NCBI GenBank assembly: GCA_030425185.1
Contig: JAUIAU010000022.1
Location: 1-52,759, forward strand
Direction of reading: 5' to 3'
DNA from: Alphaproteobacteria bacterium
Lineage (GTDB): Bacteria; Pseudomonadota; Alphaproteobacteria; Rhodobacterales; Rhodobacteraceae
Length of the DNA stretch: 52,759 bases
The position numbers and the translations under genes were made by a program. Position 1 is the stretch's first letter. Each line of letters opens with the position of its first letter. The notes below the pieces were generated by a model. That model made no database searches and was not told where the DNA came from. It worked only from the letters and a program-made list of their open reading frames with translations. Positions 45,250 to 52,759 of the stretch are shown one piece after another.

Positions 45250-45833
45250 AGCGGACGGCTCCAGAATTGCAGGGGCTTGCGGGTCTGGGCGGCCTCGCCG
45301 AGGTCGGTCCAGGCGAACTGCGCCACCACGCCCGGCAGCGGCGCGTAGCCGCGCGCGCGCCAGAACGGCTCCAGCGACCGGGCGGCGGCGGGGCGCAACG
45401 GGTGGTCGTCGGGGCGGATCACGGCGCAGAAGCACGACAGCGTGCGCCCCATCTCGCGGGCGGCGGCCTCGCGCAGGTCGAAGAAGCGGTGCCCGACGCC
45501 CTGCCCGCGATAGTCGGGCAAAAGCACCGACTCGGCACAGTAGAAGGCCGTCGCAAGGTCGATGCCGGTCCCGGCGAAGGCGGACGCGAACTCGTCCGCG
45601 TGATCCTCCATCGGGGTGCCGGTCGCGGCCCCCACCAGCCGCGCGCCGTCGAAGGCGCCGATCAGCACGGCATCGGGGCTGTCGGCATAGACCGCGAGAT
45701 AGCGTCGTTCGTAGTCGAGCGAGCCGTCATAGAGATAGGGCCAGTCGCGGAACACCGCGATCCGCAGCCGGGCCACGTCGTCGAGGGCCGCGGCCGCCTC
45801 CGGCCCGGTCAGCCGCCGGACCGCCAGGCTCAT
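45246..45833 (-). CDS. GNAT-family N-acetyltransferase
   Basis: 195 residues. Acetyl-CoA pyrophosphate loop in SVLLPDYRGQGVGHRFFDLRE, preceded by a beta-strand with VGAATGTPM. C-terminal part FWRARGYAPLPG is typical. Overlaps both neighbours by 4 bp, forming a tight trio with the nitrilase and the SnoaL-like gene. Substrate unknown. Confidence 0.87.
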   Translation of the reverse strand: MSLAVRRLTGPEAAAALDDVARLRIAVFRDWPYLYDGSLDYERRYLAVYADSPDAVLIGAFDGARLVGAATGTPMEDHADEFASAFAGTGIDLATAFYCAESVLLPDYRGQGVGHRFFDLREAAAREMGRTLSCFCAVIRPDDHPLRPAAARSLEPFWRARGYAPLPGVVAQFAWTDLGEAAQTRKPLQFWSRPL

Positions 45834-46228
45834 GCCGAGACCTGCCGGATCCAGTCGGCGAGGTTGTAATGGGTCGAGACGCGGGCAATCCGCCCGTCGC
45901 GCAGGGTGAAGAAGCTGCCGATCGGCAGGACATAGGCCTGCCCGCGCGCCTCCGGCAGGCCGTCCTGCGTGGCGAGATAGGTGCCGTGGATGACGAACTC
46001 GGCGGCGAAGCGGTCCGGCGCGTCCCCCGCGAAGATCACCAGGTCGCGGGCCTCCTCGCGGTAGGCGGTGCCCATGCCCGCGTTGAAATCGGCGAAGGCG
46101 GCTTTCCCGTGCCGGGTCTCGCCCTGGTTGACGTGGTGGACGAGGTCCTCGGTCACGCAGTCGAGCATGCCCGCGCCGTCGCCGGCATTGAAGGCGTCGA
46201 AGTAGCGGCGGATCAGGGCGTGGGACAT
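45830..46228 (-). CDS. SnoaL/NTF2-like protein
   Basis: 132 residues with the cone-shaped NTF2 fold pattern: RYFDAFNAGDGAGMLDCVTEDLVHHVNQGE at the start (two short parts of a helix and strand) and FFTLRDGRIARVSTHYNLADWIRQV at the end. Possibly binds or isomerises a small ligand. It is the first gene of the trio with GNAT and nitrilase. Confidence 0.85.
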   Translation of the reverse strand: MSHALIRRYFDAFNAGDGAGMLDCVTEDLVHHVNQGETRHGKAAFADFNAGMGTAYREEARDLVIFAGDAPDRFAAEFVIHGTYLATQDGLPEARGQAYVLPIGSFFTLRDGRIARVSTHYNLADWIRQVSA

Positions 46229-46264
46229 GGCGGCTCCTTTCGGGTCTGGAAGCGGGCCCGGGGA

Positions 46265-46723
46265 TCAGGCGGCGCGCGGCGGGCCGAAGCGGGCGATCAG
46301 CCGGTCATGGATCTGGTCGCGGGCCTGGCGGTAGGCCGCCAGCTTGGCCTCGCGGGTCTCGCCGATCCCGGCGGGGTCGATGATCGGCCAGTACTCGACA
46401 TCGAGGTGGAAATAGCGCGTCAGTTCCAGCGCGTGGCGCTGGCTGGCGGGCGACAGCGCGATGACGAGGTCGAAGCCCGACAGGTCGTCGCCCCATTGCT
46501 GCATTTCCTCGAACGAGCGCACCCGGTGCCGGTCCAGCTCGACGCCCAGTTCGTGGCAGACCGCGACCGCGAAGCCGTCGATCTCGCGTTCGGACTTCAC
46601 CCCGGCCGACTGCACGTAGGCGGCGTGGCCGTAGAGTTTCTTCATCAGCCCTTCGGCCATCGGCGAGCGAATCGAATTGTGATCGCAGCAGAACAGGACC
46701 GAGCCGGGCAGGTCGGCGCTCAC
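46265..46723 (-). CDS. Low-molecular-weight phosphotyrosine phosphatase-like protein
   Basis: 152 residues. Signature C13-x5-R19-S (CCDHNSIRSP) near the N-terminus and the general-acid region IIDPAGIGETREAK, where DPA matches the DP motif. GTG start overlaps the UPF0262 stop (GTGA). A protein phosphatase or arsenate-reductase-like activity is possible. Confidence 0.88.
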   Translation of the reverse strand: MSADLPGSVLFCCDHNSIRSPMAEGLMKKLYGHAAYVQSAGVKSEREIDGFAVAVCHELGVELDRHRVRSFEEMQQWGDDLSGFDLVIALSPASQRHALELTRYFHLDVEYWPIIDPAGIGETREAKLAAYRQARDQIHDRLIARFGPPRAA

Positions 46724-47205
46724 CGCGCGCCCCCGAAATGCAGGACCGAGATCAGCGTGAACAGCCGCCGGGCGGTGTCGATGTCCACCTCGGCCTTGCC
46801 TTCGAGCCGCTCCTGCAGGACGCGCGCGCCTTCGTTGTGGATGCCGCGCCGGGCCATGTCGATCGCTTCGATCTGGCTCGGGGGCAGCTTGCGGACCGCG
46901 TCGTAGTAGCTTTCGCAGATCTGCCAGTAATCCTTGACCACCTGCCGGAACGGCCCGAGCGACAGCAGGAACTGCCCGGCGGGAGCCTCGTCCTCGGTCG
47001 CGATGTCGAAGACCAGCCGCTTGTCGCGGATCGCCAGCGTCAGCCGGTAGGGGCCGGCGGGCGTCTCGCGCCCCTCGCGGGCGGGCAGCACGAAGGAGTT
47101 GTCCTCGAGCAGGTCGAAGATGGCCACCTTGCGCTCCTGCTCGATCTCGGGCGTGGGCGGCGGCAGCGCGGCGTCGTCGATGGCGATGTGGCAGATGCGG
47201 GTCAT
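46720..47205 (-). CDS. UPF0262 family protein
   Basis: 161 residues. Conserved stretches ERKVAIFDLLEDNSF, LSLGPFRQVVKDYWQICESYYDAV and RRGIHNEGARVLQERLEGK. This family is restricted largely to alphaproteobacteria and commonly follows hisD. Function unknown. ATG overlaps the hisD stop. Confidence 0.92.
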   Translation of the reverse strand: MTRICHIAIDDAALPPPTPEIEQERKVAIFDLLEDNSFVLPAREGRETPAGPYRLTLAIRDKRLVFDIATEDEAPAGQFLLSLGPFRQVVKDYWQICESYYDAVRKLPPSQIEAIDMARRGIHNEGARVLQERLEGKAEVDIDTARRLFTLISVLHFGGAR

Positions 47206-48518
47206 GCGGGGTCCTCGCCGTCGTTCAGCCGGTCGAGCCGGGCCTGCACCGAGAGGCCGTGCGCCTCGAGGCTTTCGGCGGCGGCGAGCGTGGCGGCGGC
47301 GGGGCCGATGGCGCGCAGGCTGCCGGGGGTCATGCGGGCCAGCGTGGTGCGCTTCATGAAGTCGAGCACCGACAGGCCGGAGGAGAAGCGCGCCGAGCGC
47401 GCGGTGGGCAGAACGTGGTTCGGTCCGCCCGCGTAGTCGCCGATCGCCTCCGGGGTCCACGGCCCGAGGAAGATCGCCCCCGCGTGGGTGATCCGGGCCG
47501 CCAGCGCGTCGGGGTCGGCCACGCAGAGCTCGAGGTGCTCGGGCGCGATGCGGTCCGACAGCGCGGCGGCCTCGGCCAGATCGCGCACCGTGATGACCGC
47601 GCCGAAGTCGCGCCAGCTCGCCCCGGCGATGGCGCGGCGCGCCAGCGTCTGAAGACGCTTGTCCACCGCCGCCGCGACCGCCTGCCCGAAGGCGGCATCG
47701 TCGGTGATCAGGATCGACTGCGCGCTCTCGTCGTGCTCGGCCTGGCTGAGCAGGTCCAGCGCGATCCAGTCGGGATCGTTGTCGCGGTCGGCGATGACGA
47801 GGATCTCGGACGGGCCCGCGATCATGTCGATGCCGACCTGCCCGAAGACCCGGCGCTTGGCGGCGGCGACATAGGCGTTGCCGGGGCCGGTGATCTTGTC
47901 GACCGGGCGGATGGTCTCGGTGCCGTAGGCCAGCGCGGCGATCGCCTGCGCGCCGCCGACCCGGTAGACCGTCTCGACCCCCGACAGCCGCGCCGCGAGC
48001 AGCACCAGCGGGTTCGCCACGCCGTCGGGCGTGGGCACGGTGACGACGAGGCGGCCGACGCCCGCCACCTGCGCCGGGATCGCGTTCATCAGGACGGAGG
48101 ACGGGTAGGACGCCAGCCCGCCCGGCACGTAGAGGCCCGCGGCCGCGACCGGGGTCCAGCGCCAGCCCAGCTCGGCGCCGGTCGGATCGGTCCAGCGGGC
48201 ATCCTCGGGGCGCTGGCGCTCGTGGTAGGCACGGATGCGCGCGGCGGCGAGGTCGAGGGCCGCGCGGTCGGCGGCGGACACCTTGGCGATCTCGGCGTCG
48301 ATCTCGGCCTCGGAGAAGGCCAGCCGCTCGGGCGCGAGGCGCAGGCGGTCGAAGCGCTCGGTCAGGGCGATCAGGGCGGCGTCGCCCCCGGTGCGGACCT
48401 GCGCGATGATGTCGGCCACGGCGCTGTCCACGTCCGGACTGTCCTCGCGCTTCATCGACAGCAGCGCGGCGAAGGCGGGTTCGAACCCGGGATCGGCGGA
48501 GGACAGGAACTGGGGCAT
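47202..48518 (-). CDS. hisD: Histidinol dehydrogenase
   Basis: 438 residues. GLYVPGGLASYPSSVLMNAIPA, KITGPGNAYVAAAKR, IAGPSEILVIAD, LLSQAEHDESAQ (zinc-binding Gln/His) and FSSGLSVLDFMKRTT are all canonical. Last two oxidation steps of histidine biosynthesis. The ATG at 48518 has an AAAGG site 10 bp before. Confidence 0.97.
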   Translation of the reverse strand: MPQFLSSADPGFEPAFAALLSMKREDSPDVDSAVADIIAQVRTGGDAALIALTERFDRLRLAPERLAFSEAEIDAEIAKVSAADRAALDLAAARIRAYHERQRPEDARWTDPTGAELGWRWTPVAAAGLYVPGGLASYPSSVLMNAIPAQVAGVGRLVVTVPTPDGVANPLVLLAARLSGVETVYRVGGAQAIAALAYGTETIRPVDKITGPGNAYVAAAKRRVFGQVGIDMIAGPSEILVIADRDNDPDWIALDLLSQAEHDESAQSILITDDAAFGQAVAAAVDKRLQTLARRAIAGASWRDFGAVITVRDLAEAAALSDRIAPEHLELCVADPDALAARITHAGAIFLGPWTPEAIGDYAGGPNHVLPTARSARFSSGLSVLDFMKRTTLARMTPGSLRAIGPAAATLAAAESLEAHGLSVQARLDRLNDGEDPA

Positions 48519-48808
48519 TGGCGGCCTTTCTGCGCGGTCCGCTTCGACATAGCGGGGCGCGGGGCCGGTCTCAAGGTGGCGGGGTGTTGCGGGGGCCAAG
48601 GGCGGGGGCGGAAGGGCGCGGGACGCGGCGGGTGTCGGCGGCGGGCCGAGGCGCGCGCCCTTCCGCGCGCTGGGTGGCGGGCAGGCGCTGTGGGGGAGCT
48701 GTGGCGCGGTCGGAGCCGTCCGCGCATTACCAGTGACGCCCGCGCCCGGGTTTGAAGGGCGCGTGGCGTGGCGGAACCCGGCGGCGAGCGGTCTCTCGCG
48801 CCCTTACC
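48519..48808. other. 290-bp gap between hisD and the DUF2948 gene, nothing identified
   Basis: GC-rich, no credible coding frame. A GGGCGCG (48757-48763) and CGCGCCC (48798-48804) pair could form a distant stem behind the murA-DUF2948 operon, but there is no T-run. The hisD promoter must lie here; no clear -35/-10 pair was found. Confidence 0.4.
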
Positions 48809-49291
48809 CTAGCCCTCCGGATGCTCCGGCGCGCGGCCCGAGGGGGCGGCATAGGGGCGGGTCACGTCGCGCAGGGTGACCTCCAGCGTCTCGACCGACA
48901 GGCGCAGCGCGCCGTCGCCCGCCAGCGTCAGCAGCACGGTGCCGGTGCCGTCCTCGCCCGGCTCGAACCCCACCGACAGGAGCGACAGCACGGTATCGGC
49001 ATCGCCGCGCGGCACACCGAGGCTGGCAACGCCCAGCACGTCCTCGACCGCCAGCACGGACTGCACCCGCTCGACCGGGCGGCCCCGGCGCAGGGCGGCG
49101 GGGTGGTCCTCCCAGCGGAAGCGGTTCAGCAGCACGGCGAAGCGGCGGTGGGTGCGGTCCCAGCGCATCTCGCTGGCCGGGAACACCGCGTCCTGCACCA
49201 GCGCCGACAGCACCGGCAGGTCGTCGGCCGCGAGGGCCTTGAGGCGCAGCGGGCGCTCGGCGCCGTCCTCGAAGCGTGCATCCCCGGTCAT
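48809..49291 (-). CDS. DUF2948 family protein
   Basis: 160 residues. Conserved patterns [31 protein letters not shown] and [19 protein letters not shown]. Alphaproteobacterial family of unknown function, typically just after murA, as here (4-bp overlap). Confidence 0.9.
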   Translation of the reverse strand: MTGDARFEDGAERPLRLKALAADDLPVLSALVQDAVFPASEMRWDRTHRRFAVLLNRFRWEDHPAALRRGRPVERVQSVLAVEDVLGVASLGVPRGDADTVLSLLSVGFEPGEDGTGTVLLTLAGDGALRLSVETLEVTLRDVTRPYAAPSGRAPEHPEG

Positions 49292-50559
49292 GCCGCGCGC
49301 ACCCGTTCGATCTTCGCGCCGCAGTTGCCCAGCTTTTCCTCGACCCGCTCGTAGCCCCGGTCGAGGTGATAGACCCGGCTGACGACCGTCTCGCCCTCGG
49401 CGGCAAGACCCGCGAGGATCAGGCTGACCGAGGCCCGCAGGTCGGTCGCCATCACCGGCGCGCCCTTCAGGCGCGGCACCCCGGTCACCGTCGCCGTGCC
49501 GCCGTGGACGTCGATCCGCGCGCCCATCCGGATCAGCTCCGGGGCATGCATGAAGCGGTTCTCGAAGATCCGCTCTTCCAGGACACTGGTGCCCTCGGCG
49601 GTGCAGAGCAGCGCCATCATCTGCGCCTGCAGGTCGGTCGGGAAGCCCGGGAAGGGCTCGGTCACCACGTCGACGGCCCGGACCCGGCCGTTCTTCCGGG
49701 ACACGCGCAGGCCGGTGGGCGTCTCCTCGACCGAGACCCCGGCGGCGTCGAGCTTCTCGGCGAAGGCCGCCACCAGGTCGAGCCGTCCGCCCAGCAGTTC
49801 CACCGACCCGCCGGTGATCGCGGGGGCCAGCATGTAGGTGCCCAGTTCGATCCGGTCGGTGACGACGGGGTGCGTCGCGCCACCCAGCGCGGTCACGCCC
49901 TCGATGGTGATCGTGGGGGTGCCCTCGCCCTCGATCCGCGCGCCCATCTTGCGCAGGCACTGGGCGAGGTCGACGATCTCCGGCTCGCGCGCGGCGTTCT
50001 TCAGGACCGTGGTCCCGACCGCCAGCGTGGCCGCCATCAGCGCGTTCTCGGTCGCGCCGACCGAGACGAAGGGGAACTCGACGACCGCCCCGCGCAGGCC
50101 GCCCGCGGGCGCGGTCGCATGCACGTAGCCGTCGCGCAGGTCGAGCGTCGCGCCCATCGCCTCGAGCGCGCGCAGGTGCAGGTCCACCGGGCGCGCGCCG
50201 ATCGCGCAGCCGCCGGGCAGCGAGACCTCGGCCTGCCCGAAGCGCGCCAGCATCGGCCCCAGCACGAGGATCGAGGCGCGCATCTTGCGGACGATGTCGT
50301 AGTCGGCGCGCAGCGTGTCGATGTCATGCGAGGACAGCGCCAGCACCCGGCCCTCGTTCAGCGCACTGACCTCGGCCCCGAGCGAGCCGAGCAGCTGCGT
50401 CATGGTGCGGATGTCCGACAGGCGCGGCGCGTTGGTCAGCGTCAGCGGCTGGTCGGTCAGCAGGGTCGCCGGCATCAGCGTCAGGCAGGCGTTCTTCGCG
50501 CCCGCGATCGGGATCGTGCCGGTGAGCGGGGTGCCGCCCGTGATGTGTATCTGGTCCAT
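49288..50559 (-). CDS. murA: UDP-N-acetylglucosamine 1-carboxyvinyltransferase
   Basis: 423 residues with K22-N23 ([10 protein letters not shown]), active-site C118 in [16 protein letters not shown] and [18 protein letters not shown]. First committed step of peptidoglycan synthesis. The Cys at 118 is the form inhibited by fosfomycin. Preceded 11 bp upstream by a small gene. Confidence 0.97.
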   Translation of the reverse strand: MDQIHITGGTPLTGTIPIAGAKNACLTLMPATLLTDQPLTLTNAPRLSDIRTMTQLLGSLGAEVSALNEGRVLALSSHDIDTLRADYDIVRKMRASILVLGPMLARFGQAEVSLPGGCAIGARPVDLHLRALEAMGATLDLRDGYVHATAPAGGLRGAVVEFPFVSVGATENALMAATLAVGTTVLKNAAREPEIVDLAQCLRKMGARIEGEGTPTITIEGVTALGGATHPVVTDRIELGTYMLAPAITGGSVELLGGRLDLVAAFAEKLDAAGVSVEETPTGLRVSRKNGRVRAVDVVTEPFPGFPTDLQAQMMALLCTAEGTSVLEERIFENRFMHAPELIRMGARIDVHGGTATVTGVPRLKGAPVMATDLRASVSLILAGLAAEGETVVSRVYHLDRGYERVEEKLGNCGAKIERVRAA

Positions 50560-50570
50560 ACCCCTGCCCT

Positions 50571-50777
50571 TCAGGTGTCGCGGGTCGCGGCGGTGTCCGG
50601 CCCGTCTTGTGTTTCGTCGCGGCGGTCCGGCGCGGCGGTGACGTCCCCGTCGGTCCGCGCCCGCGCCTGCGCCTTGCGCCGCCCGAGGTTCGCCTTCAGC
50701 GCAGCCTTCAGCCGGGCTTCGCGCGTGTCGGCGGAAGCGGCGGGGCGGCGGCGGTCGGAGGGTGTCTCGCTGGTCAC
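50571..50777 (-). CDS. Small conserved-type protein upstream of murA
   Basis: 68 residues, very rich in Arg/Asp/Ala, with a helical core [22 protein letters not shown] and a disordered tail. Similar short RLKAALRxNLxRRKxQ proteins precede murA in Rhodobacteraceae, from memory. Function unknown. Same strand and 11 bp before murA. Confidence 0.72.
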   Translation of the reverse strand: MTSETPSDRRRPAASADTREARLKAALKANLGRRKAQARARTDGDVTAAPDRRDETQDGPDTAATRDT

Positions 50778-50891
50778 GGGGGTTCTTTAACGCAGGGGCC
50801 AAAACGCGTCCAGATTGCCCTTGCACCCTCGGGCATTTGATCGTAAACGCCCCCCCACGACGCGACGGACATCGCTCCGACGGTCCCCGGC

Positions 50892-50966
<75 letters not shown>

Positions 50967-51134
50967 TTTTTCCCGTTCTTCACGACCTGACCGGCGTGTG
51001 CGCGCGCGGGACTGTCCTGCGTTTTCCTCTCAAGCCTGCCCCCCCTGTCGCGCGGTGCGTCTCAACCGTCGCCGCAGGGGTTGGGCCGGGCGGCGGGGTG
51101 CGGCAGAGTGGAACGGACAGTCCCGGAGGCCCCG

Positions 51135-52205
51135 ATGCGCTTTGTCCCGAACCGGTTCCGTGCCGGCGCCCTGCCCTTTCCCGGCCTCGACGCGATGCCG
51201 TTCCCGGCGGAGGACGCCGCCGCGGTGATCGCGCTGCTGGCGCGCTGCCCGGCGCATGGGGTCACGCCGCTGGCGGCGGCGCCGGACCTCGCCCGCCGGG
51301 CGGGGGTGGCGCAAGTCCTGGTGAAGGACGAGCGCGGGCGCATGGGCCTCGGCAGCTTCAAGGCGCTGGGGGCCGCGCACGTGATCGCCGCCGACGCGGT
51401 CGCGGCGAACCCGGAGGCCCCCGAGGGCGCGCTGGCGGGCACGACCTATGTCACCGCGAGCGCGGGCAACCACGGGCTGTCGGTCGCGGCGGGCGCGCGG
51501 GTCTTCGGCGCGCGGGCGGTGGTCTACCTGTCCGAGGCGGTGCCGGAAGGCTTCGCGGAGCGGCTCCGGGCGAAGGGGGCCGAGGTGCGCCGCGCCGGGG
51601 CGACCTATGAGGACAGCATGGCCGCCGCCGCCGGGGCCGCGCAGGCCGAGGGGATGGTGCTGCTGTCGGACAGTTCCTGGCCCGGCTACAGCGATAAACC
51701 GCATGGCGTGATGGCGGGCTACCTCGCGCTGATGGCCGAGGTGACAGCCGAGATCGCGGAGCCGCCCACCCATATCTTCGTGCAGGCCGGGGTCGGCGGG
51801 CTGGCGGCGGCGGTCGCGGCCCACGCCCGGCGGGTCTGGGGCAGCGGGCCGGTGATCGCCGTGGTCGAGCCCGCCGCCGCGCCCGCGATCTTCGCGGCCA
51901 TCGCGGCGGGGACCTTCGTGCGGGCCGAGGGGCCGGTCTCCAGCATGGGGCGGCTCGACTGCAAGGAGGCTTCGCTCATCGCGCTGAAGGGGCTGGCGCG
52001 CGACGCCGACCTGATCCTGACCGTGACCGAGGCCGAGGTCGCCGCGGCTATGCCGGTGCTGGCGGCGGCGGGACTGGCCACCACCCCCTCGGGCGGGGCC
52101 GGGCTGGCGGCGCTCTTGGCGCTCGACCCCGAGACGCGGGCGGCGCTAGGGCTGACCGAGACCGCGCGGGTGCTGGCCTTCCTCAGCGAGGGACCGGAGG
52201 AATGA
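51135..52205 (+). CDS. PLP-dependent lyase, diaminopropionate ammonia-lyase-like
   Basis: 356 residues, start with GGAGG at 51125. PLP lysine K76 in LGSFKALGA, TASAGNHGLSVAAG and a C-terminal TTPSGGAGLAA that binds the phosphate. The N-terminus NRFRAGALPFPGLD is like that of diaminopropionate ammonia-lyases, but the protein is ~40 residues shorter than the E. coli enzyme. A threonine/serine dehydratase-like function is the alternative. Overlaps the M24 peptidase gene by 4 bp. Confidence 0.82.
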   Translation: MRFVPNRFRAGALPFPGLDAMPFPAEDAAAVIALLARCPAHGVTPLAAAPDLARRAGVAQVLVKDERGRMGLGSFKALGAAHVIAADAVAANPEAPEGALAGTTYVTASAGNHGLSVAAGARVFGARAVVYLSEAVPEGFAERLRAKGAEVRRAGATYEDSMAAAAGAAQAEGMVLLSDSSWPGYSDKPHGVMAGYLALMAEVTAEIAEPPTHIFVQAGVGGLAAAVAAHARRVWGSGPVIAVVEPAAAPAIFAAIAAGTFVRAEGPVSSMGRLDCKEASLIALKGLARDADLILTVTEAEVAAAMPVLAAAGLATTPSGGAGLAALLALDPETRAALGLTETARVLAFLSEGPEE

Positions 52206-52759
52206 GCGCCCCGGCGCGCGGCTTCCCCGAGGACGAGTTCCGCGCGCGGGTGCGGCGGGCGCAGGCGGCGATGGCGCAGCGGGGCCTCGACGCGCTGCTG
52301 CTGACGACCGAGGCGGAGGTGCGCTACGTCACCGGGTTCCTGACGCGGTTCTGGGAAAGCCCGACGCGGCCCTGGTTCGTGGTGCTGCCCGCCGCGGGCG
52401 ACCCGGTGGCGGTGATCCCCTCGATCGGGGCGGCCCCGATGGCGGCGACCTGGCTCAGCGATATCCGCACCTGGCGCGCGCCCGATTACGGCGACGACGG
52501 GATCGGGCTGCTGGCCGACACCCTGCGCGAGGTCGCCGGGCCGGGCGCGCGGGTCGGCCATGCCTCGGGGTTGGAGACGCACCTGCGGATGCCCGCCGAC
52601 GACGTGGCGCGGCTGGGCGCGCAGCTGGCCCCCGGCGCCCTCGTCCCGGACGGCGGGCTGATCCGGGGCCTGCGCGCGGTGAAGTCGCCCGCCGAGGTCG
52701 CCAAGATCGAACACGCCTGCGCCATCGCGGGCCGGGCCTTCGCGCGGGTGTCCGAGATC
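52202..52759 (+). CDS. M24-family (Xaa-Pro aminopeptidase/creatinase-like) protein, 3' end outside window
   Basis: First 186 residues only. The N-terminal creatinase-type domain is seen: MAQRGLDALLLTTEAEVRYVTGF, then FVVLPAAGDPVAVIPS and LRAVKSPAEVAKIEHACAIAGRAF at the start of the catalytic domain. ATG overlaps the lyase stop. Metal ligands lie beyond the edge, so activity cannot be judged. The pair may degrade a modified amino acid or ectoine-like compound. Confidence 0.85.
   Translation, partial: MSAPARGFPEDEFRARVRRAQAAMAQRGLDALLLTTEAEVRYVTGFLTRFWESPTRPWFVVLPAAGDPVAVIPSIGAAPMAATWLSDIRTWRAPDYGDDGIGLLADTLREVAGPGARVGHASGLETHLRMPADDVARLGAQLAPGALVPDGGLIRGLRAVKSPAEVAKIEHACAIAGRAFARVSEI

Overview
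The window is GC-rich chromosomal DNA of an alphaproteobacterium, most likely a member of the Rhodobacteraceae. The basis is the codon usage, the box/paa gene sets, the housekeeping block with DUF2948-murA-hisD-UPF0262 and infA-maf-RNase E/G-yacG, and a palindromic intergenic element of a type I associate with this family. About 40 kb is a dense island for aerobic, CoA-dependent breakdown of aromatic acids. The remaining 12 kb is core genome. I saw no phage, insertion sequence or CRISPR.

Region 1 (1-11.2 kb) is the benzoyl-CoA 'box' pathway. It holds a benzoate-CoA ligase, the epoxidase BoxA/BoxB, the ring-cleaving BoxC, a thioesterase, the benzoyl-CoA sensor BoxR and a FadB-like enzyme cut by the window edge. 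Accessory genes are an alpha/beta hydrolase, a DUF309 protein and a DUF4863 cupin. Between boxA and boxB lies a 54-residue protein carrying a complete CxxCxxCxxxCP iron-sulfur motif. A repeated palindrome close to TGCAnTATAATGCA occurs at every box promoter and again in front of a TRAP transporter, so these transcription units look like one BoxR regulon. No boxD aldehyde dehydrogenase is present.

Region 2 (11.2-23.3 kb) has three parts. The first is an operon of crotonase, MarR regulator, feruloyl-CoA-synthetase-like ligase and thiolase, probably for hydroxycinnamate-type side chains. The second is a DctPQM TRAP importer. The third is a gentisate operon (3-hydroxybenzoate 6-hydroxylase, maleylpyruvate isomerase, fumarylpyruvate hydrolase, gentisate dioxygenase) with a divergent MarR gene and a perfect operator-like palindrome.

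Region 3 (23.3-36.8 kb) is phenylacetate catabolism: a 3-oxoadipyl-CoA thiolase, paaABCDE and an extra PaaA/PaaC-like protein. It faces a tetR-paaK-paaI-paaG operon and ends with a P450-paaZ pair and a separate paaX-like regulator. Two copies of a TetR-type operator (ACCGAnCGGTyGGT) tie the paa operon to the divergent paaG/P450 promoter, so the P450 is probably part of the phenylacetate regulon.

Region 4 (36.8-40.4 kb) is a glutamine-synthetase-like enzyme translationally coupled to a Rieske oxygenase, with a divergent IclR regulator. The substrate is unknown. The combination recalls arylamine pathways that gamma-glutamylate the amine before dioxygenation. I consider this module, the mini-ferredoxin in the box operon and the P450 in the paa regulon the best candidates for undescribed biology here.

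Region 5 (40.5-52.8 kb) is mostly housekeeping: a membrane protein overlapping yacG, an RNase E/G-maf pair, infA, a nitrilase-GNAT-SnoaL run, a hisD-UPF0262-phosphatase operon, murA-DUF2948, tRNA-Thr(GGT), and a diaminopropionate ammonia-lyase-like gene followed by a truncated M24 peptidase gene.
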